Shown here: positions 23,991 to 32,511 of the stretch, in pieces | Position numbering within the stretch: position 1 is the stretch's first letter | Layout: each line of letters starts with the position of its first letter | Assembly: GCF_030269365.1 (NCBI RefSeq) | Contig: NZ_BSTF01000006.1 | Span: 310,001-374,000 of the forward strand | Direction: 5' to 3' | Origin: Lentzea sp. NBRC 102530 | GTDB lineage: Bacteria > Actinomycetota > Actinomycetes > Mycobacteriales > Pseudonocardiaceae | DNA: 64,000 bases | Made by a program: the position numbers and the translations under genes | The notes under the pieces: model-generated | What the model saw: the letters and a program-made list of their open reading frames with translations, nothing else | Told to the model about the DNA's origin: nothing | The model's database searches: none

Positions 23991-25079
23991 ATGAACAGGC
24001 GCAACTTCGTGCAGGCGGCGGCCGCGGCCATCAGCGGTGTGCTCGCCGGCTGCGCGAGTGGGACGAGCGGAGACACCGTGTCCAAGGCGAGCAACGACAC
24101 GAGGCGGTGGGTGATGCCCGAGGAGGGCGAGCCGCACCGCCGGACGTGGATGGCGTTCGCGGCGAGCGACCGGATCTGGGGACGGGACCTGCCGCGGGTG
24201 CGGGCGGACCAGGCGCGGATCGCCACCACGATCGCCCGGTTCGAACCGGTTTCGGTGCTGGTGCGGGCCGAGGACCTGGAGGCCGCCCGGCCGCTGATGC
24301 CCGGTGTCGAGTTGGTGACCGCCGAGCTCGACGACCTGTGGGTGCGCGACACCGGGCCGGTGTTCGTGCGCGACGGGGGCGCGGTGGACTTCAACTTCAA
24401 CGGCTGGGGCGGCAAGCAGCAGCACGGCCGGGACAAGAGGGTCGCGGGCTTCGTCGCCGGTCAGGCCGGGGCCGAGCACGTGCGCACGGACCTGGTGCTG
24501 GAGGGTGGCGCGCTGGAGGTCGACGGGCAGGGCACGGCGATCATCACCGAGAGCTGCGTGCTCAACGGCAACCGCAACCGCGGCTGGAGGAAGTCCGACG
24601 TCGAGGAGGAACTCGCCCACCTGCTCGGCATCCGGAAGGTGATCTGGCTGCCGGGCATCGCCGGCAAGGACATCACCGACGGCCACACGGACTTCTACGC
24701 GCGCTTCGCCGGACCGGGCGTCGTGGTGGCGGGACTGGACAACGACCCCGAGTCGTTCGACTACGACGTCACGCGCCGGCACCTGGAGATCCTGCGGGGT
24801 GCGACGGACGCGGCGGGCCGGCCGCTCCGGGTCGAGGTGCTGGAGGGACCGGAGCAGACGCGGGTGCGCGACGACGACTTCGCGGCCGGGTACATCAACT
24901 TCTACGTGTGCAACGGCGCGGTCGTCGGACCCGAGTTCGGGGACGCGCGGACGGACGCGGCGGCGAAGGCGACGATGGAGCGGCTGTTCCCCGGACGTAC
25001 GGTGGTGCAGATCAACATCGACGCCATCGCGTCGGGCGGTGGCGGCATCCACTGCACCACGCAACAAGAACCCAGGTGA
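23991..25079 (+). CDS. Agmatine deiminase family protein, Tat lipoprotein
   Basis: A 362-residue member of the agmatine/peptidyl-arginine deiminase family. The N-terminus is a twin-arginine signal (NRRNFVQ) that ends in a lipobox with Cys21 (LAGC), so it is exported folded and lipid-anchored. Catalytic features are WVRDTGPVFV, DGHTDFYARF and the active-site Cys355 in GGGGIHCTTQQ. The family converts agmatine to N-carbamoylputrescine or deiminates arginine derivatives. An extracytoplasmic location is unusual for polyamine synthesis and suggests use of external guanidino compounds. It is followed 8 bases later by its TetR regulator. Confidence 0.88.
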   Translation: MNRRNFVQAAAAAISGVLAGCASGTSGDTVSKASNDTRRWVMPEEGEPHRRTWMAFAASDRIWGRDLPRVRADQARIATTIARFEPVSVLVRAEDLEAARPLMPGVELVTAELDDLWVRDTGPVFVRDGGAVDFNFNGWGGKQQHGRDKRVAGFVAGQAGAEHVRTDLVLEGGALEVDGQGTAIITESCVLNGNRNRGWRKSDVEEELAHLLGIRKVIWLPGIAGKDITDGHTDFYARFAGPGVVVAGLDNDPESFDYDVTRRHLEILRGATDAAGRPLRVEVLEGPEQTRVRDDDFAAGYINFYVCNGAVVGPEFGDARTDAAAKATMERLFPGRTVVQINIDAIASGGGGIHCTTQQEPR

Positions 25080-25087
25080 GGACTCCA

Positions 25088-25642
25088 GTGTCGGACCGCA
25101 GGACCCAGATGCTCGAAGCCGCGGTGCGGGTGATCGCGCAGGACGGTGTGCGCGGCCTGCGGGTGGAGAAGCTCGCGGCCGAGGCCGGGGTGTCGACGGC
25201 GTTGATCTACTACCACTTCAAGGACCGCGCCGGGATCCTGCGGGCCGCGCTGGAGCACGTGAACCACCGCGCCCTCGCCTACACCAGCGAGGAAACCCGT
25301 TCCGACGTTCCGCGCGAGCAGGTCGAGCAGATGCTGCTGGGCGAGCTGCGCGACGACGACCGGGTGCGCGAGACCAGCGTCGCGTGGGGTGAGCTGCGGG
25401 CGAGCGCCGCGTTCCACGAGGAGCTGCGGGCGCCGTTGCGCACGGCGACCGAGGCGTGGAACGACGACGTGGCGGCCCTGGTGGGCCAGGTGCGTACGGA
25501 CGTGGACGCGGGGGCCGTCGCGGAACGGCTCACCGCGCTCGTCGAGGGGCTCAGCGAACGGTGGCACAGCGGGACGCTGACCGTGGACCGGGCGCGTGAA
25601 CTGCTGTCCGGTGCGATCGCCCGGGAGCTGGACGGGGCGTGA
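25088..25642 (+). CDS. TetR-family regulator
   Basis: A 184-residue TetR protein. The DNA-binding segment is LRVEKLAAEAGVSTALIYYHFKDRAGIL (about residues 24-51), followed by a helical ligand domain. GTGAGGA stands before the GTG at 25088. It lies in one transcript behind the agmatine-deiminase-family gene and most likely represses it through the 18-bp palindrome at 23956. The ligand could be agmatine or another guanidino compound (inference). Confidence 0.88.
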   Translation: MSDRRTQMLEAAVRVIAQDGVRGLRVEKLAAEAGVSTALIYYHFKDRAGILRAALEHVNHRALAYTSEETRSDVPREQVEQMLLGELRDDDRVRETSVAWGELRASAAFHEELRAPLRTATEAWNDDVAALVGQVRTDVDAGAVAERLTALVEGLSERWHSGTLTVDRARELLSGAIARELDGA

Positions 25643-25712
25643 GGGTGGCGTTCACGGCGACCGACGAGCTCGACGGCGTGTCGAGGCTCGCCGGCATCGT
25701 GCTGCGGGTGTG

Positions 25713-26477
25713 TCAGACGGCGAGGCGTTGCTGGGCGACGGCGCGCGCGAAGCCCTCGACGTTGTCGATCATGATGTTGTGGCCGGTGTTGGGCACGGAG
25801 ACGAGCTGGACGCCGGCACCGGCGAGTTCGCGGCCGCCGCTGGGCGGTGCGTCCTCGGGGTGCAGGAAGACGCGCGGGATCTCCAGTTCCAGCAACAGCT
25901 TGCGCATCGTCGGCGAGGTGCCGCGGACGAGGTCGACGGCGCTGCGGTAGAGGGCTTCGCGGCCCGCCATGCGCATGGTGGCGGCCCAGTGCGGGCCCAC
26001 GTCGCGCAGGACGCGGTCGAAGCCGTGGCTGAGGAAGTCGGCCTCGCCGTAGGCGGCGATGCCCCGGCTGCCGGGGGCGCCCAGCGACGGGGTGGTGGGG
26101 TCGATGTTGGGGTCGACGAGGACGAGCGACCGCACCATCTCGGGGTGGCGGGCGGCGAGCACGATGGCGACGGCGCCGCCCATGCTGTGGCCGATGATCT
26201 CGCTGCGCCGCAGGCCGATCTTGGCGAGGGCGACGGCGAGGGCGTCGGCGTGGCCTTCCAGCGAGTAGGCGAACCCGCTGGGACGGTCGCTGATGCCGAA
26301 GCCCAGCATGTCCACCATGAGGCTGCGGCGGCCTGCCAGCAGCGGGTGCGCGACGGCTTCCGCGTAGTAGGGAGCCGACGAGGCGCCCAGTCCGTGCAGG
26401 TAGACGCGTGCGGGTGAGGCTCCCGGCACTTCGACCCAGCGGATCCGGACCCCAGGTCTGATCTCGACGGCGCGCAT
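25713..26477 (-). CDS. Alpha/beta hydrolase
   Basis: A 254-residue alpha/beta-hydrolase fold protein. It has the oxyanion strand VYLHGLGASSAPY, the nucleophile elbow GHSMGG (Ser), the acid after SLVLVDPNID and a C-terminal histidine in VSVPNTGHNIMID. This set fits a hydrolase of the BioH/haloperoxidase/esterase group; the substrate is unknown. The ATG at 26477 is preceded by GGGAGA at good distance. The frame stays open for another 309 bases upstream with hydrophobic content, described separately. Confidence 0.85.
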   Translation of the reverse strand: MRAVEIRPGVRIRWVEVPGASPARVYLHGLGASSAPYYAEAVAHPLLAGRRSLMVDMLGFGISDRPSGFAYSLEGHADALAVALAKIGLRRSEIIGHSMGGAVAIVLAARHPEMVRSLVLVDPNIDPTTPSLGAPGSRGIAAYGEADFLSHGFDRVLRDVGPHWAATMRMAGREALYRSAVDLVRGTSPTMRKLLLELEIPRVFLHPEDAPPSGGRELAGAGVQLVSVPNTGHNIMIDNVEGFARAVAQQRLAV

Positions 26478-26786
26478 GTCTCTCCCGGCGGTAATCGGTT
26501 TCCGGACCCTACCCCGCGCTCCGAACGGCCGAGAGCGGTTTCGAGAGTCCGTTCTCATCTGGTCAACGAGCGGTGCGGACACCACCGCGAGCAACAGCGG
26601 CACGGCGGTGGACACGAAGGTGTGGGCGAATCCTATGGCGGTGACCGCGGCGGCCAGCAGCGTGGCGATGATCACCAGGCCGGGCAGCCGGCTCTGCTCG
26701 CCGTACCGCGGTGCGGCGGCGAGGGCGAGCGGCAGGGCGACGGCGGTGGGGGCCGGCGGCGGGACCCAGGCGCGGCGAAGGGCCAT
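26478..26786 (-). other. In-frame hydrophobic stretch upstream of the hydrolase (lost membrane gene or N-terminal extension)
   Basis: From an ATG at 26786 the frame reads into the hydrolase without a stop and encodes two clear hydrophobic segments (PGLVIIATLLAAAVTAIGF and FVSTAVPLLLAVVSAPLV) and then an Arg-rich linker. It could be a membrane-anchoring extension, giving a 357-residue protein, or a membrane gene that has lost its stop. The good ribosome site at 26477 argues that the hydrolase is made alone. Nothing else is visible between 26787 and 26880. Confidence 0.35.
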
Positions 26787-26880
26787 CGCGTGATGTTCGT
26801 CCTTCGCGGCGGCGATCAACAGCGACCGAACGGCGGCTTTTGAGACAGGCCATAGCTCGTGCGCGCGAGCGCCTGACCGG

Positions 26881-27387
26881 TCAGGCCTTCTCCTCGTTCA
26901 CCTCGAACGCCGTCAGGCCGTCGTCGAGCGCTCCGGTGAGGTCGGCGACGAGCAGCTGGGTGAGGGTGCCGTCGAAGGTCTGTTCCTGGTACTCGGTGTC
27001 CCACACGATCGTCCAGCGGTCGGGGTCCGGGTCCGCGGTGTCCCACCATACGACGGCACGTCCCTCGGTGGTGGCGCACAGCAGCAGGCCGCCGGGCTCG
27101 GGGAACAGCGGGCGGGTCGTGAACTCGCGGATGCCCTCTGCCTGCACGGCGTGCTCGCCCGGCACGTCGTCGGGCGACACCAGGAAGATGCCGGCGAGGG
27201 CGAGGTGGCCGTAGCCGTCGACCAGGCGCTTGTAGTCCGACGGCAGGGCGCTGCCCAGGGCGGTTTCGATCGCGGGCCAGTCGAAGAAGTGCCGCGACGG
27301 GTCGTAGCGCAGTTCGGACATCGGGTAGGCGAGGCCCGGCGGGAAGGCGGCGAGGACGTCCTGCAGGCGGGCGAGATCAGCGGGCAC
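26881..27387 (-). CDS. SMI1/KNR4 (SUKH) family protein
   Basis: A 168-residue SUKH-superfamily protein. The typical opening is DWPAIETALGSALPSDYKRLVDGYGHLALAGIFLVSP, in which the W...E..LG..LP.DY...Y pattern defines the family. SUKH proteins are frequent immunity proteins for secreted or contact-delivered toxins, but many act in other settings. No toxin gene is seen nearby. The GTG at 27387 follows the TetR stop by one base, so it is the second gene of a regulator-led operon. A housekeeping role is therefore as likely as immunity. Confidence 0.75.
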   Translation of the reverse strand: MPADLARLQDVLAAFPPGLAYPMSELRYDPSRHFFDWPAIETALGSALPSDYKRLVDGYGHLALAGIFLVSPDDVPGEHAVQAEGIREFTTRPLFPEPGGLLLCATTEGRAVVWWDTADPDPDRWTIVWDTEYQEQTFDGTLTQLLVADLTGALDDGLTAFEVNEEKA

Positions 27388-27388
27388 G

Positions 27389-27928
27389 TCAGTCCTCGAT
27401 CCCCAGGGCCGCGAACGCGGCCGTGATGGTGGCCTGGCGCAGTTCCTCGACCGGGGCGTCGGGGAACTGCATGGTGCAGTCCTGCATGCCGCCGAACGTG
27501 AGCACCGCGCGGGTCTGCTGCTCGAAGGTGGCGTCGGGACCGAACACGATCCGGGTGAGCCGCGCGCGCCAGGCGAGCACCAGGTCGATCAGGCCGAGCT
27601 CGGCGAGCGTGGTCAGCTCGGTGAGCAGCAGCAACATGTCCTTGCGGTGGCGGTGGTGGAAGTCGAAGAACCCTTCCAGCACCTCCCGCGTGGTGACGTC
27701 GGCGCGCGCCTCGGTGGCGGCCAGGAACCGTTCGCCGTCGTCGATGAGCGGCGTGACGATGCTGCGGACCAGCTCCTCGCGTGAGGAGAAGTGGTAGTAC
27801 AGCGCCGGTTTGGTGATGCCGAGGCTCTCGGCGATGTCCTGCAGGCTGGTCTGCTGCACGCCCTGGCGCGCGAACAGGTCGCGGGCGGTCTGCAGGATGC
27901 GCTGCTTGGTGTCGGACTGTCGGGCCAC
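27389..27928 (-). CDS. TetR/AcrR-family regulator
   Basis: A 179-residue TetR protein. The helix-turn-helix is at residues about 8-55 (TSLQDIAESLGITKPALYYHFSSREELV) and the C-terminal domain ends AFAALGIED. The start is GTG 27928. It is divergent from an FAD monooxygenase gene, and the gap holds inverted CTTACTTAACG half-sites. The probable target is therefore the monooxygenase, with the regulator and SUKH gene autoregulated. Confidence 0.9.
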   Translation of the reverse strand: MARQSDTKQRILQTARDLFARQGVQQTSLQDIAESLGITKPALYYHFSSREELVRSIVTPLIDDGERFLAATEARADVTTREVLEGFFDFHHRHRKDMLLLLTELTTLAELGLIDLVLAWRARLTRIVFGPDATFEQQTRAVLTFGGMQDCTMQFPDAPVEELRQATITAAFAALGIED

Positions 27929-27937
27929 GGCGGAAAT

Positions 27938-28003
27938 CTTACTTAACGATCGGTCAGTTGCAGTGCTAGAGTCGGCCGGGTTGCTTACTAACCGTTAAGT
28001 AAG
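27938..28003. promoter_or_regulatory. CTTACTTAACG ... CGTTAAGTAAG inverted half-sites (candidate TetR operators)
   Basis: 11-bp perfect inverted repeat with arms at 27938-27948 and 27993-28003. The second arm is also part of a local imperfect palindrome CTTACT-N8-AGTAAG (27984-28003). Two operators, one at each divergent start (27928 and 28014), is the simplest reading. Confidence 0.55.
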
Positions 28004-28013
28004 GGGGTGTGAC

Positions 28014-29225
28014 GTGCGGATACTCGTTTCCGGGGCCAGCGTCGCCGGTCCGGTGCTCGCGTTCTGGCTCACGCGGTACGGGCACGAGGTGACGGTGGTG
28101 GAGCGCTCGCCGGTGCTGCGCAAGACCGGTGGGCACGCGGTCGACCTGTTCAAGCCCGCGATGGACATCTCCGAACGCATGGGCGTGCTGCCGCGCGTCG
28201 AGTCGCTGGCGACCGGGACCACGAGGTTGTCGTTCCTGCGCGAGGGGACGCGCACGCCGATCACCGGGGACGTCACGAAGATCTTCGCGGCCGCGTCGGA
28301 CCGGCACGTCGAGATCATGCGCGACGACCTGAGCGAGATCTACCACGACGCCACGCGCGAGGACGTCGAGTACGTGTTCGGCGACTCGGTCACGGCGATC
28401 GGCGACGACGGCGAGGTGACGTTCGAAAAGGGCCTGCCACGGCGGTTCGACCTGGTGGTCGGCGCGGACGGGCTGCACTCGAACGTGCGGCGGCTGGTGT
28501 TCGGCGAGGTCGCCAAGTCGTTCACCGGCGCCTACCTGGCGGTGCTGTCGCTGCCGCGCGACGAAGGTGTTCCCGGGGCGATGACCGGCCACATCGGACC
28601 GGGGCGCAGCGCGGCGGTGTACGGGGCCGAGCACCTCGACGACGCGCGGGCGGTGTTCCTGTTCCGCTCGCCCGAACTCTCCTACCACCACCGCGACGTG
28701 GCGCGGCAGAAGGAGTTGCTGCGCGCGGCGTTCGCCGGGCTGCACCCGCAGGTCGACGAGTGGCTGTCGTTCCTGGACTCCGGCGCGGCGTTCTACTTCG
28801 ACTCGATCACGCAGCTGCGGGAGGACACCTGGTCACGGGGACGGGTGGCGCTGGTGGGCGACGCGGCCTACTGCCCCGGCCCGGCCATCGGCGGCAGCAC
28901 GAGCCTCGCGGTGCTGGGGGCGTACGTGCTGGCGGGCGAGCTGTCCCGCGCCGGCGACCACTCGGCGGCGTTCGCGCGCTACGAGCACGAGATGCGCGGC
29001 ATCGTGCACGACAGCAGGGCGTTCGCGCTGGGCGTGGCCAAGACGCTGATCCCGGCGACGAAGGCCGGCGTGTGGGGACTGACGCGCGGCATGCAGGTGG
29101 TGACGGCGCTGCCGTCGTGGCTGGTGCGGCCGCTGGCGAAGCTGAACTCCAAGGGCGTGCGGATGCACGACTCGTTCCCGGTGCGCGACTACGGGCGTCA
29201 GGGCGCCGGAACACCGGCGCCCTGA
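28014..29225 (+). CDS. FAD-dependent monooxygenase (aromatic hydroxylase/TetX-like)
   Basis: A 403-residue flavoprotein monooxygenase. The N-terminal dinucleotide fold reads ILVSGASVAGPVLAFWL, the middle DG motif is DLVVGADGLHSNVRR and the GD motif is GRVALVGDAAYCPGPAIGG. This is the class A group that hydroxylates aromatic compounds, including antibiotics such as tetracyclines and rifamycins. The substrate cannot be read. Divergent TetR control fits an inducible detoxification enzyme. A hairpin is built into its last codons. Confidence 0.88.
   Translation: MRILVSGASVAGPVLAFWLTRYGHEVTVVERSPVLRKTGGHAVDLFKPAMDISERMGVLPRVESLATGTTRLSFLREGTRTPITGDVTKIFAAASDRHVEIMRDDLSEIYHDATREDVEYVFGDSVTAIGDDGEVTFEKGLPRRFDLVVGADGLHSNVRRLVFGEVAKSFTGAYLAVLSLPRDEGVPGAMTGHIGPGRSAAVYGAEHLDDARAVFLFRSPELSYHHRDVARQKELLRAAFAGLHPQVDEWLSFLDSGAAFYFDSITQLREDTWSRGRVALVGDAAYCPGPAIGGSTSLAVLGAYVLAGELSRAGDHSAAFARYEHEMRGIVHDSRAFALGVAKTLIPATKAGVWGLTRGMQVVTALPSWLVRPLAKLNSKGVRMHDSFPVRDYGRQGAGTPAP
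29199..29224. terminator. Hairpin between convergent monooxygenase and carboxypeptidase genes
   Basis: Perfect 11-bp stem CAGGGCGCCGG (29199-29209) with CCGGCGCCCTG (29214-29224), AACA loop. It overlaps the last codons and stop of the monooxygenase and lies 13 bases beyond the carboxypeptidase stop, so it can serve both directions. Confidence 0.7.
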
Positions 29226-29237
29226 CCGTTCAACCCG

Positions 29238-30899
29238 CTAGAACTGCAGGCTCCACTTGTCGAGGAACCCGGTGTCCTGGTTGGCGTTGTCGTTCACCCG
29301 CAGGTTCCAGGTGCCGTTCGCGACCTCGCTGGAGGCGTTGACGGTGAAGGTCTGCAGGATGTTGTCCGCGCTGCCGCCCGCACGGTTGTGCAGGACGTAG
29401 ACGGTGCCGTCCGGCGCCACCAGGTCCACCTTCAGGTCGCCCTTGTAGGTGTGCTTGATGTCGACGGCGACCTTGAGGGTGGCGGGGGCGTTGCCCGCCA
29501 CGCCGGACACGGTGATCGGCGAGTTGATCGTGGTGTTGTCGAGGATCTGGAAGTCCGCGGCGTTCTCGAAGAACTTGCCACCGGGGTCCGGCGGGTCGAC
29601 GCCGCAGTACTGCGCTTCCTTGCCGATCGCCTCGTACGGGCAGTCGGCGCGCTCGAGCAGTTGCAGCACGGCTTCCTTGTTGCGCGAGGTCTGCGCGGGG
29701 ATGACCTCGTCGGGCGGGTAGAAGCCGCCGCCACCGGCGCTGCCGGGGTACATCTCGAAGGTGTAGGCGAAGATCCCCTGCGTGCCCCACAGCCAGTCCG
29801 GGATGGACCCGTCGGTGATGTAGAGGTCGCTGGACTGCTCGGGCGTGTAGCCGTTGCTCTGCGCCATCGACTGGCCGATGGTGGCGAACGTGTCGCGCTG
29901 GTCCTGGGTCAGGCCCGGCGCGACGTCGTCGTAGGTCCAGCCCCACGGCCACAGGATGAGCTCGCTGTAGGTGTGGAAGTCGATGGACGCGCTGATCTGC
30001 TGCTTGCCGCCGACGTTGCGGCCGCGCACGAAGTCGGCCACGACCTTCACCTCGGGCGCGGACTCGGCGCTCGGGCCGCGGTAGGTGTCGGAACCGGTGC
30101 TGCCGGAGGAACCGCCGCAGCAGCCCCACTTGTAGTTCCAGTTGCGGTTGAGGTCGGTGCCGACGTTGGACGACCCGGCGTTGGGCTGGCGGTTCTTGCG
30201 CCACGACCGGTAGCTGCCGGTGGCGATGTCGTACTCGCCGCCGTCGGGGTTGACGTCCGGGATGATCCAGATCTCGCGGGTGTCGACGAGGCCCTTGATG
30301 CGGGCGTCGGTCGCGTACTGGGTGGTGAACTGGTTGATCAGGTACAGCGCCATCTCGACGGTGAGGTGCTCGCGGGCGTGCTGGTGGTGCGTGAACAGCA
30401 CCTCCGGCTCGGCCTCGTCGGTGGCCACGTTGTCGCTGATCTTGAGCGCCACGATGTCGCGGTTCTCGTAGGACTTGCCGATGACCTGCTTGCTGATCAG
30501 GTTCGGGTACGCCGCGACGGCGTTGTTGATCGCCGTCGTCATCTCGGCGTAGTTGTGGTAGTTCGAGTCCGCGGCGGGGAAGTCGAACGGGCCGATGGCC
30601 GAGTTCGCCTCCATCCGCTTGGGCAGCTCGGTGACCTCGAACCCTTGCGCCTTGAGGTTCCTGACCTCGCGGCCGGTCGCGGTGATCACGACGATGCCGT
30701 GCTCCTCGACCGAGTCGATGGCGGCACCCGACTTCGCGAGCTTGCTGCGCTGTTCAGCGGTGCGAACGTTGCTGACCTGGTAGTTCGTCGACGTTTCCGA
30801 GGCGTCCGGGGCCGCGCCGGTGGGCACGCCTCCCATGGCGAACACGACGCTCGCGGCGACGGTGACCCCGATCAGGGGTCTGAGATGGCTCTTTCGCAT
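29238..30899 (-). CDS. Secreted M14 zinc carboxypeptidase with C-terminal P-domain
   Basis: A 553-residue exported protein. The signal peptide is residues 1-30 and a propeptide extends to about residue 110. The M14 catalytic domain has zinc ligands His174 and Glu177 in HAREH and His309 in DFHTYSE, substrate Arg252 in NRNW and the catalytic Glu382 in TFEMYP. The last roughly 100 residues form a proprotein-convertase P/Homo B domain ([32 protein letters not shown]). It removes C-terminal residues from peptides outside the cell. Similar enzymes in Streptomyces have T-type (basic plus hydrophobic) specificity. The ATG at 30899 is preferred over an upstream TTG. Confidence 0.92.
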   Translation of the reverse strand: MRKSHLRPLIGVTVAASVVFAMGGVPTGAAPDASETSTNYQVSNVRTAEQRSKLAKSGAAIDSVEEHGIVVITATGREVRNLKAQGFEVTELPKRMEANSAIGPFDFPAADSNYHNYAEMTTAINNAVAAYPNLISKQVIGKSYENRDIVALKISDNVATDEAEPEVLFTHHQHAREHLTVEMALYLINQFTTQYATDARIKGLVDTREIWIIPDVNPDGGEYDIATGSYRSWRKNRQPNAGSSNVGTDLNRNWNYKWGCCGGSSGSTGSDTYRGPSAESAPEVKVVADFVRGRNVGGKQQISASIDFHTYSELILWPWGWTYDDVAPGLTQDQRDTFATIGQSMAQSNGYTPEQSSDLYITDGSIPDWLWGTQGIFAYTFEMYPGSAGGGGFYPPDEVIPAQTSRNKEAVLQLLERADCPYEAIGKEAQYCGVDPPDPGGKFFENAADFQILDNTTINSPITVSGVAGNAPATLKVAVDIKHTYKGDLKVDLVAPDGTVYVLHNRAGGSADNILQTFTVNASSEVANGTWNLRVNDNANQDTGFLDKWSLQF

Positions 30900-31003
30900 G
30901 CAGGGCAACCCTTTCGTACCACGGCAGGGACATGGCTTCTCGATGTTTAGTCCGTGTGAAGGCTCACTGTCAGCCCGCCATTCGTATGGGGTTATGTGGT
31001 GGG

Positions 31004-31723
31004 ATGACGCGATACGACGCAGTGGAGGCGGGTTCCTACCGGGTGGCCCGGGAGATTTCGCTCGAGGGGTTGTCGTCGTGGCGGGACGCGGTGGCGCCGT
31101 ACCTGACGCCGGGCCGGGTGGTGCTGGACCTCGGTGCCGGCACCGGGTTGTTCGTGCGGGCGTTCGGGTCGTGGTTCCCGGACGTGCCGGTGATCGCGGT
31201 GGAGCCGTCGGCGGACATGCGCGCGGCGTCGGGCCTGCCGATGCTGGCCGGGGACGCCTGTGCGGTGCCGCTGGAGGCGGGTGCGGTGGACGTGGTGTGG
31301 ATGTCGACGGTGATCCACCACGTGCGTGACCTGCCGGCCGCGGGCGCGGAGTTGCGGCGGGTGCTGCGGCCGGGCGGGGTGGTGGTGTTGCGGTCGTTGT
31401 TCCGGGAGCGGCACGAGGGGATCGGGTTGTTCCGGTTCTTCCCCGAGGCGGTGCGGGCGTTGTCCGGTTTTCCCTCGGTGGAGGAGGTCGCGGAGGGACT
31501 GGGGTTCGCGGTGCAGCGGCTGGAGCCAGTGCCCCAGGTGACGGCGACGTCGCTGGCGGACAAGGCGTCGACGGTGCGGCAGGAGGCGGACACCCTGTTG
31601 CGGTCGCTGTCGGCGGAGGAGTTCGCGGCGGGGCGGGAACGGTTGCTGGCGGCGGCCGCGGTGGAGTCCGGTCCGGTGGTGGACCACCTGGATCTGCTGG
31701 TGCTCACGACCACGGGCGGCTGA
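31004..31723 (+). CDS. Class I SAM-dependent methyltransferase
   Basis: A 239-residue methyltransferase of the Methyltransf_11 type. Motif I is [17 protein letters not shown], the acidic end of strand 2 is [10 protein letters not shown], motif II/III is [18 protein letters not shown] and the post-motif helix is [16 protein letters not shown]. The acceptor is unknown. It stands alone 105 bases downstream of the divergent carboxypeptidase start. I chose the ATG at 31004, since the upstream in-frame codons lack methyltransferase-like sequence. Confidence 0.85.
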   Translation: MTRYDAVEAGSYRVAREISLEGLSSWRDAVAPYLTPGRVVLDLGAGTGLFVRAFGSWFPDVPVIAVEPSADMRAASGLPMLAGDACAVPLEAGAVDVVWMSTVIHHVRDLPAAGAELRRVLRPGGVVVLRSLFRERHEGIGLFRFFPEAVRALSGFPSVEEVAEGLGFAVQRLEPVPQVTATSLADKASTVRQEADTLLRSLSAEEFAAGRERLLAAAAVESGPVVDHLDLLVLTTTGG

Positions 31724-31781
31724 GACGCCCGGCCGACGGAAATCGCCGACGCCGGAAGCCGGGCTCTGTCAGGGTGAGGGC

Positions 31782-32360
31782 ATGGCCGATGACCCGAAAG
31801 CCTTTCTGCACCGCTACCTCAAGACCGCGCGCGAGTCGTTCCTGTGGAAGCTCGACGGCCTGTCGGAGTACGACGTGCGCCGCCCGTTGACGCCGACGGG
31901 CACGAACCTGCTCGGCCTGGCCAAGCACCTGGCGGGCGTCGAGGTGGGGTACTTCGGCGAGTGCCTGGGGCGCCCGTTCCCGGAGAAGCTGCCGTTCGAC
32001 CTCGACGCCGACCCGAACTCGGACATGTTCGCGACCGCCGCGGAGACGCGTGAGGACGTGCTGGGGTTCTTCGCGCGGGCGACGGCGTTCGCGGACTCGA
32101 GCATCGAGGAGTTGCCGCTGGACGCGCCGGGGGTGGTGCCGTGGTGGCCGGAGGAACGGCGGTACGTGACGTTGCACCTGATGCTGGTGCACGAGATCGC
32201 CGAGGTGAACCGGCACGCCGGGCACGCGGACATCCTGCGGGAGGGGCTCGACGGGGTGGCCGGGTTGCGGTCGGGGAACTCGAACCTGCCGGAGCAGGAC
32301 TGGGCGGCGTACCGGGCTCGGGTGGAGCAGGAGGCGGTGCGGGCGTCGGGCCGGGCCTGA
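31782..32360 (+). CDS. DinB-family (DUF664-type) protein
   Basis: A 192-residue four-helix-bundle DinB protein. It starts KAFLHRYLKTARESFLWKLDG and has the metal-ligand histidines in LAKHLAGVEVGYFGE and AEVNRHAGHADILRE. These proteins bind a divalent metal and some conjugate bacillithiol or mycothiol to substrates; the function here is unknown. A clear paralogue lies at 55168-55662 (shared VWKLDGL...RRPL...GTNLLGL.KHL pattern). It ends at a double hairpin. Confidence 0.88.
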   Translation: MADDPKAFLHRYLKTARESFLWKLDGLSEYDVRRPLTPTGTNLLGLAKHLAGVEVGYFGECLGRPFPEKLPFDLDADPNSDMFATAAETREDVLGFFARATAFADSSIEELPLDAPGVVPWWPEERRYVTLHLMLVHEIAEVNRHAGHADILREGLDGVAGLRSGNSNLPEQDWAAYRARVEQEAVRASGRA

Positions 32361-32398
32361 CGGCGGACGTCTCGCCCGGGACGCGCCAGCAGGCCTGA

Positions 32399-32502
32399 CC
32401 GGCTTTCGCGACGCCGGACCCTGGGACCGGTGTGGCGTCGCGAAGCCGGGCCTGGGACCCGGTGTGCCGGGACGCACCCCCAGGAGCGTCCCGGCACACC
32501 GG
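32399..32502. terminator. Tandem hairpins between convergent DinB and epoxide hydrolase genes
   Basis: First hairpin: 32399-32415 pairs with 32434-32449 (16 bp with one bulged T). Second: 32459-32475 pairs perfectly over 17 bp with 32486-32502, 10-base loop. Together they isolate two converging transcripts. The remaining bases of this 151-base gap show nothing else. Confidence 0.85.
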
Positions 32503-32511
32503 CGCGGGCGG

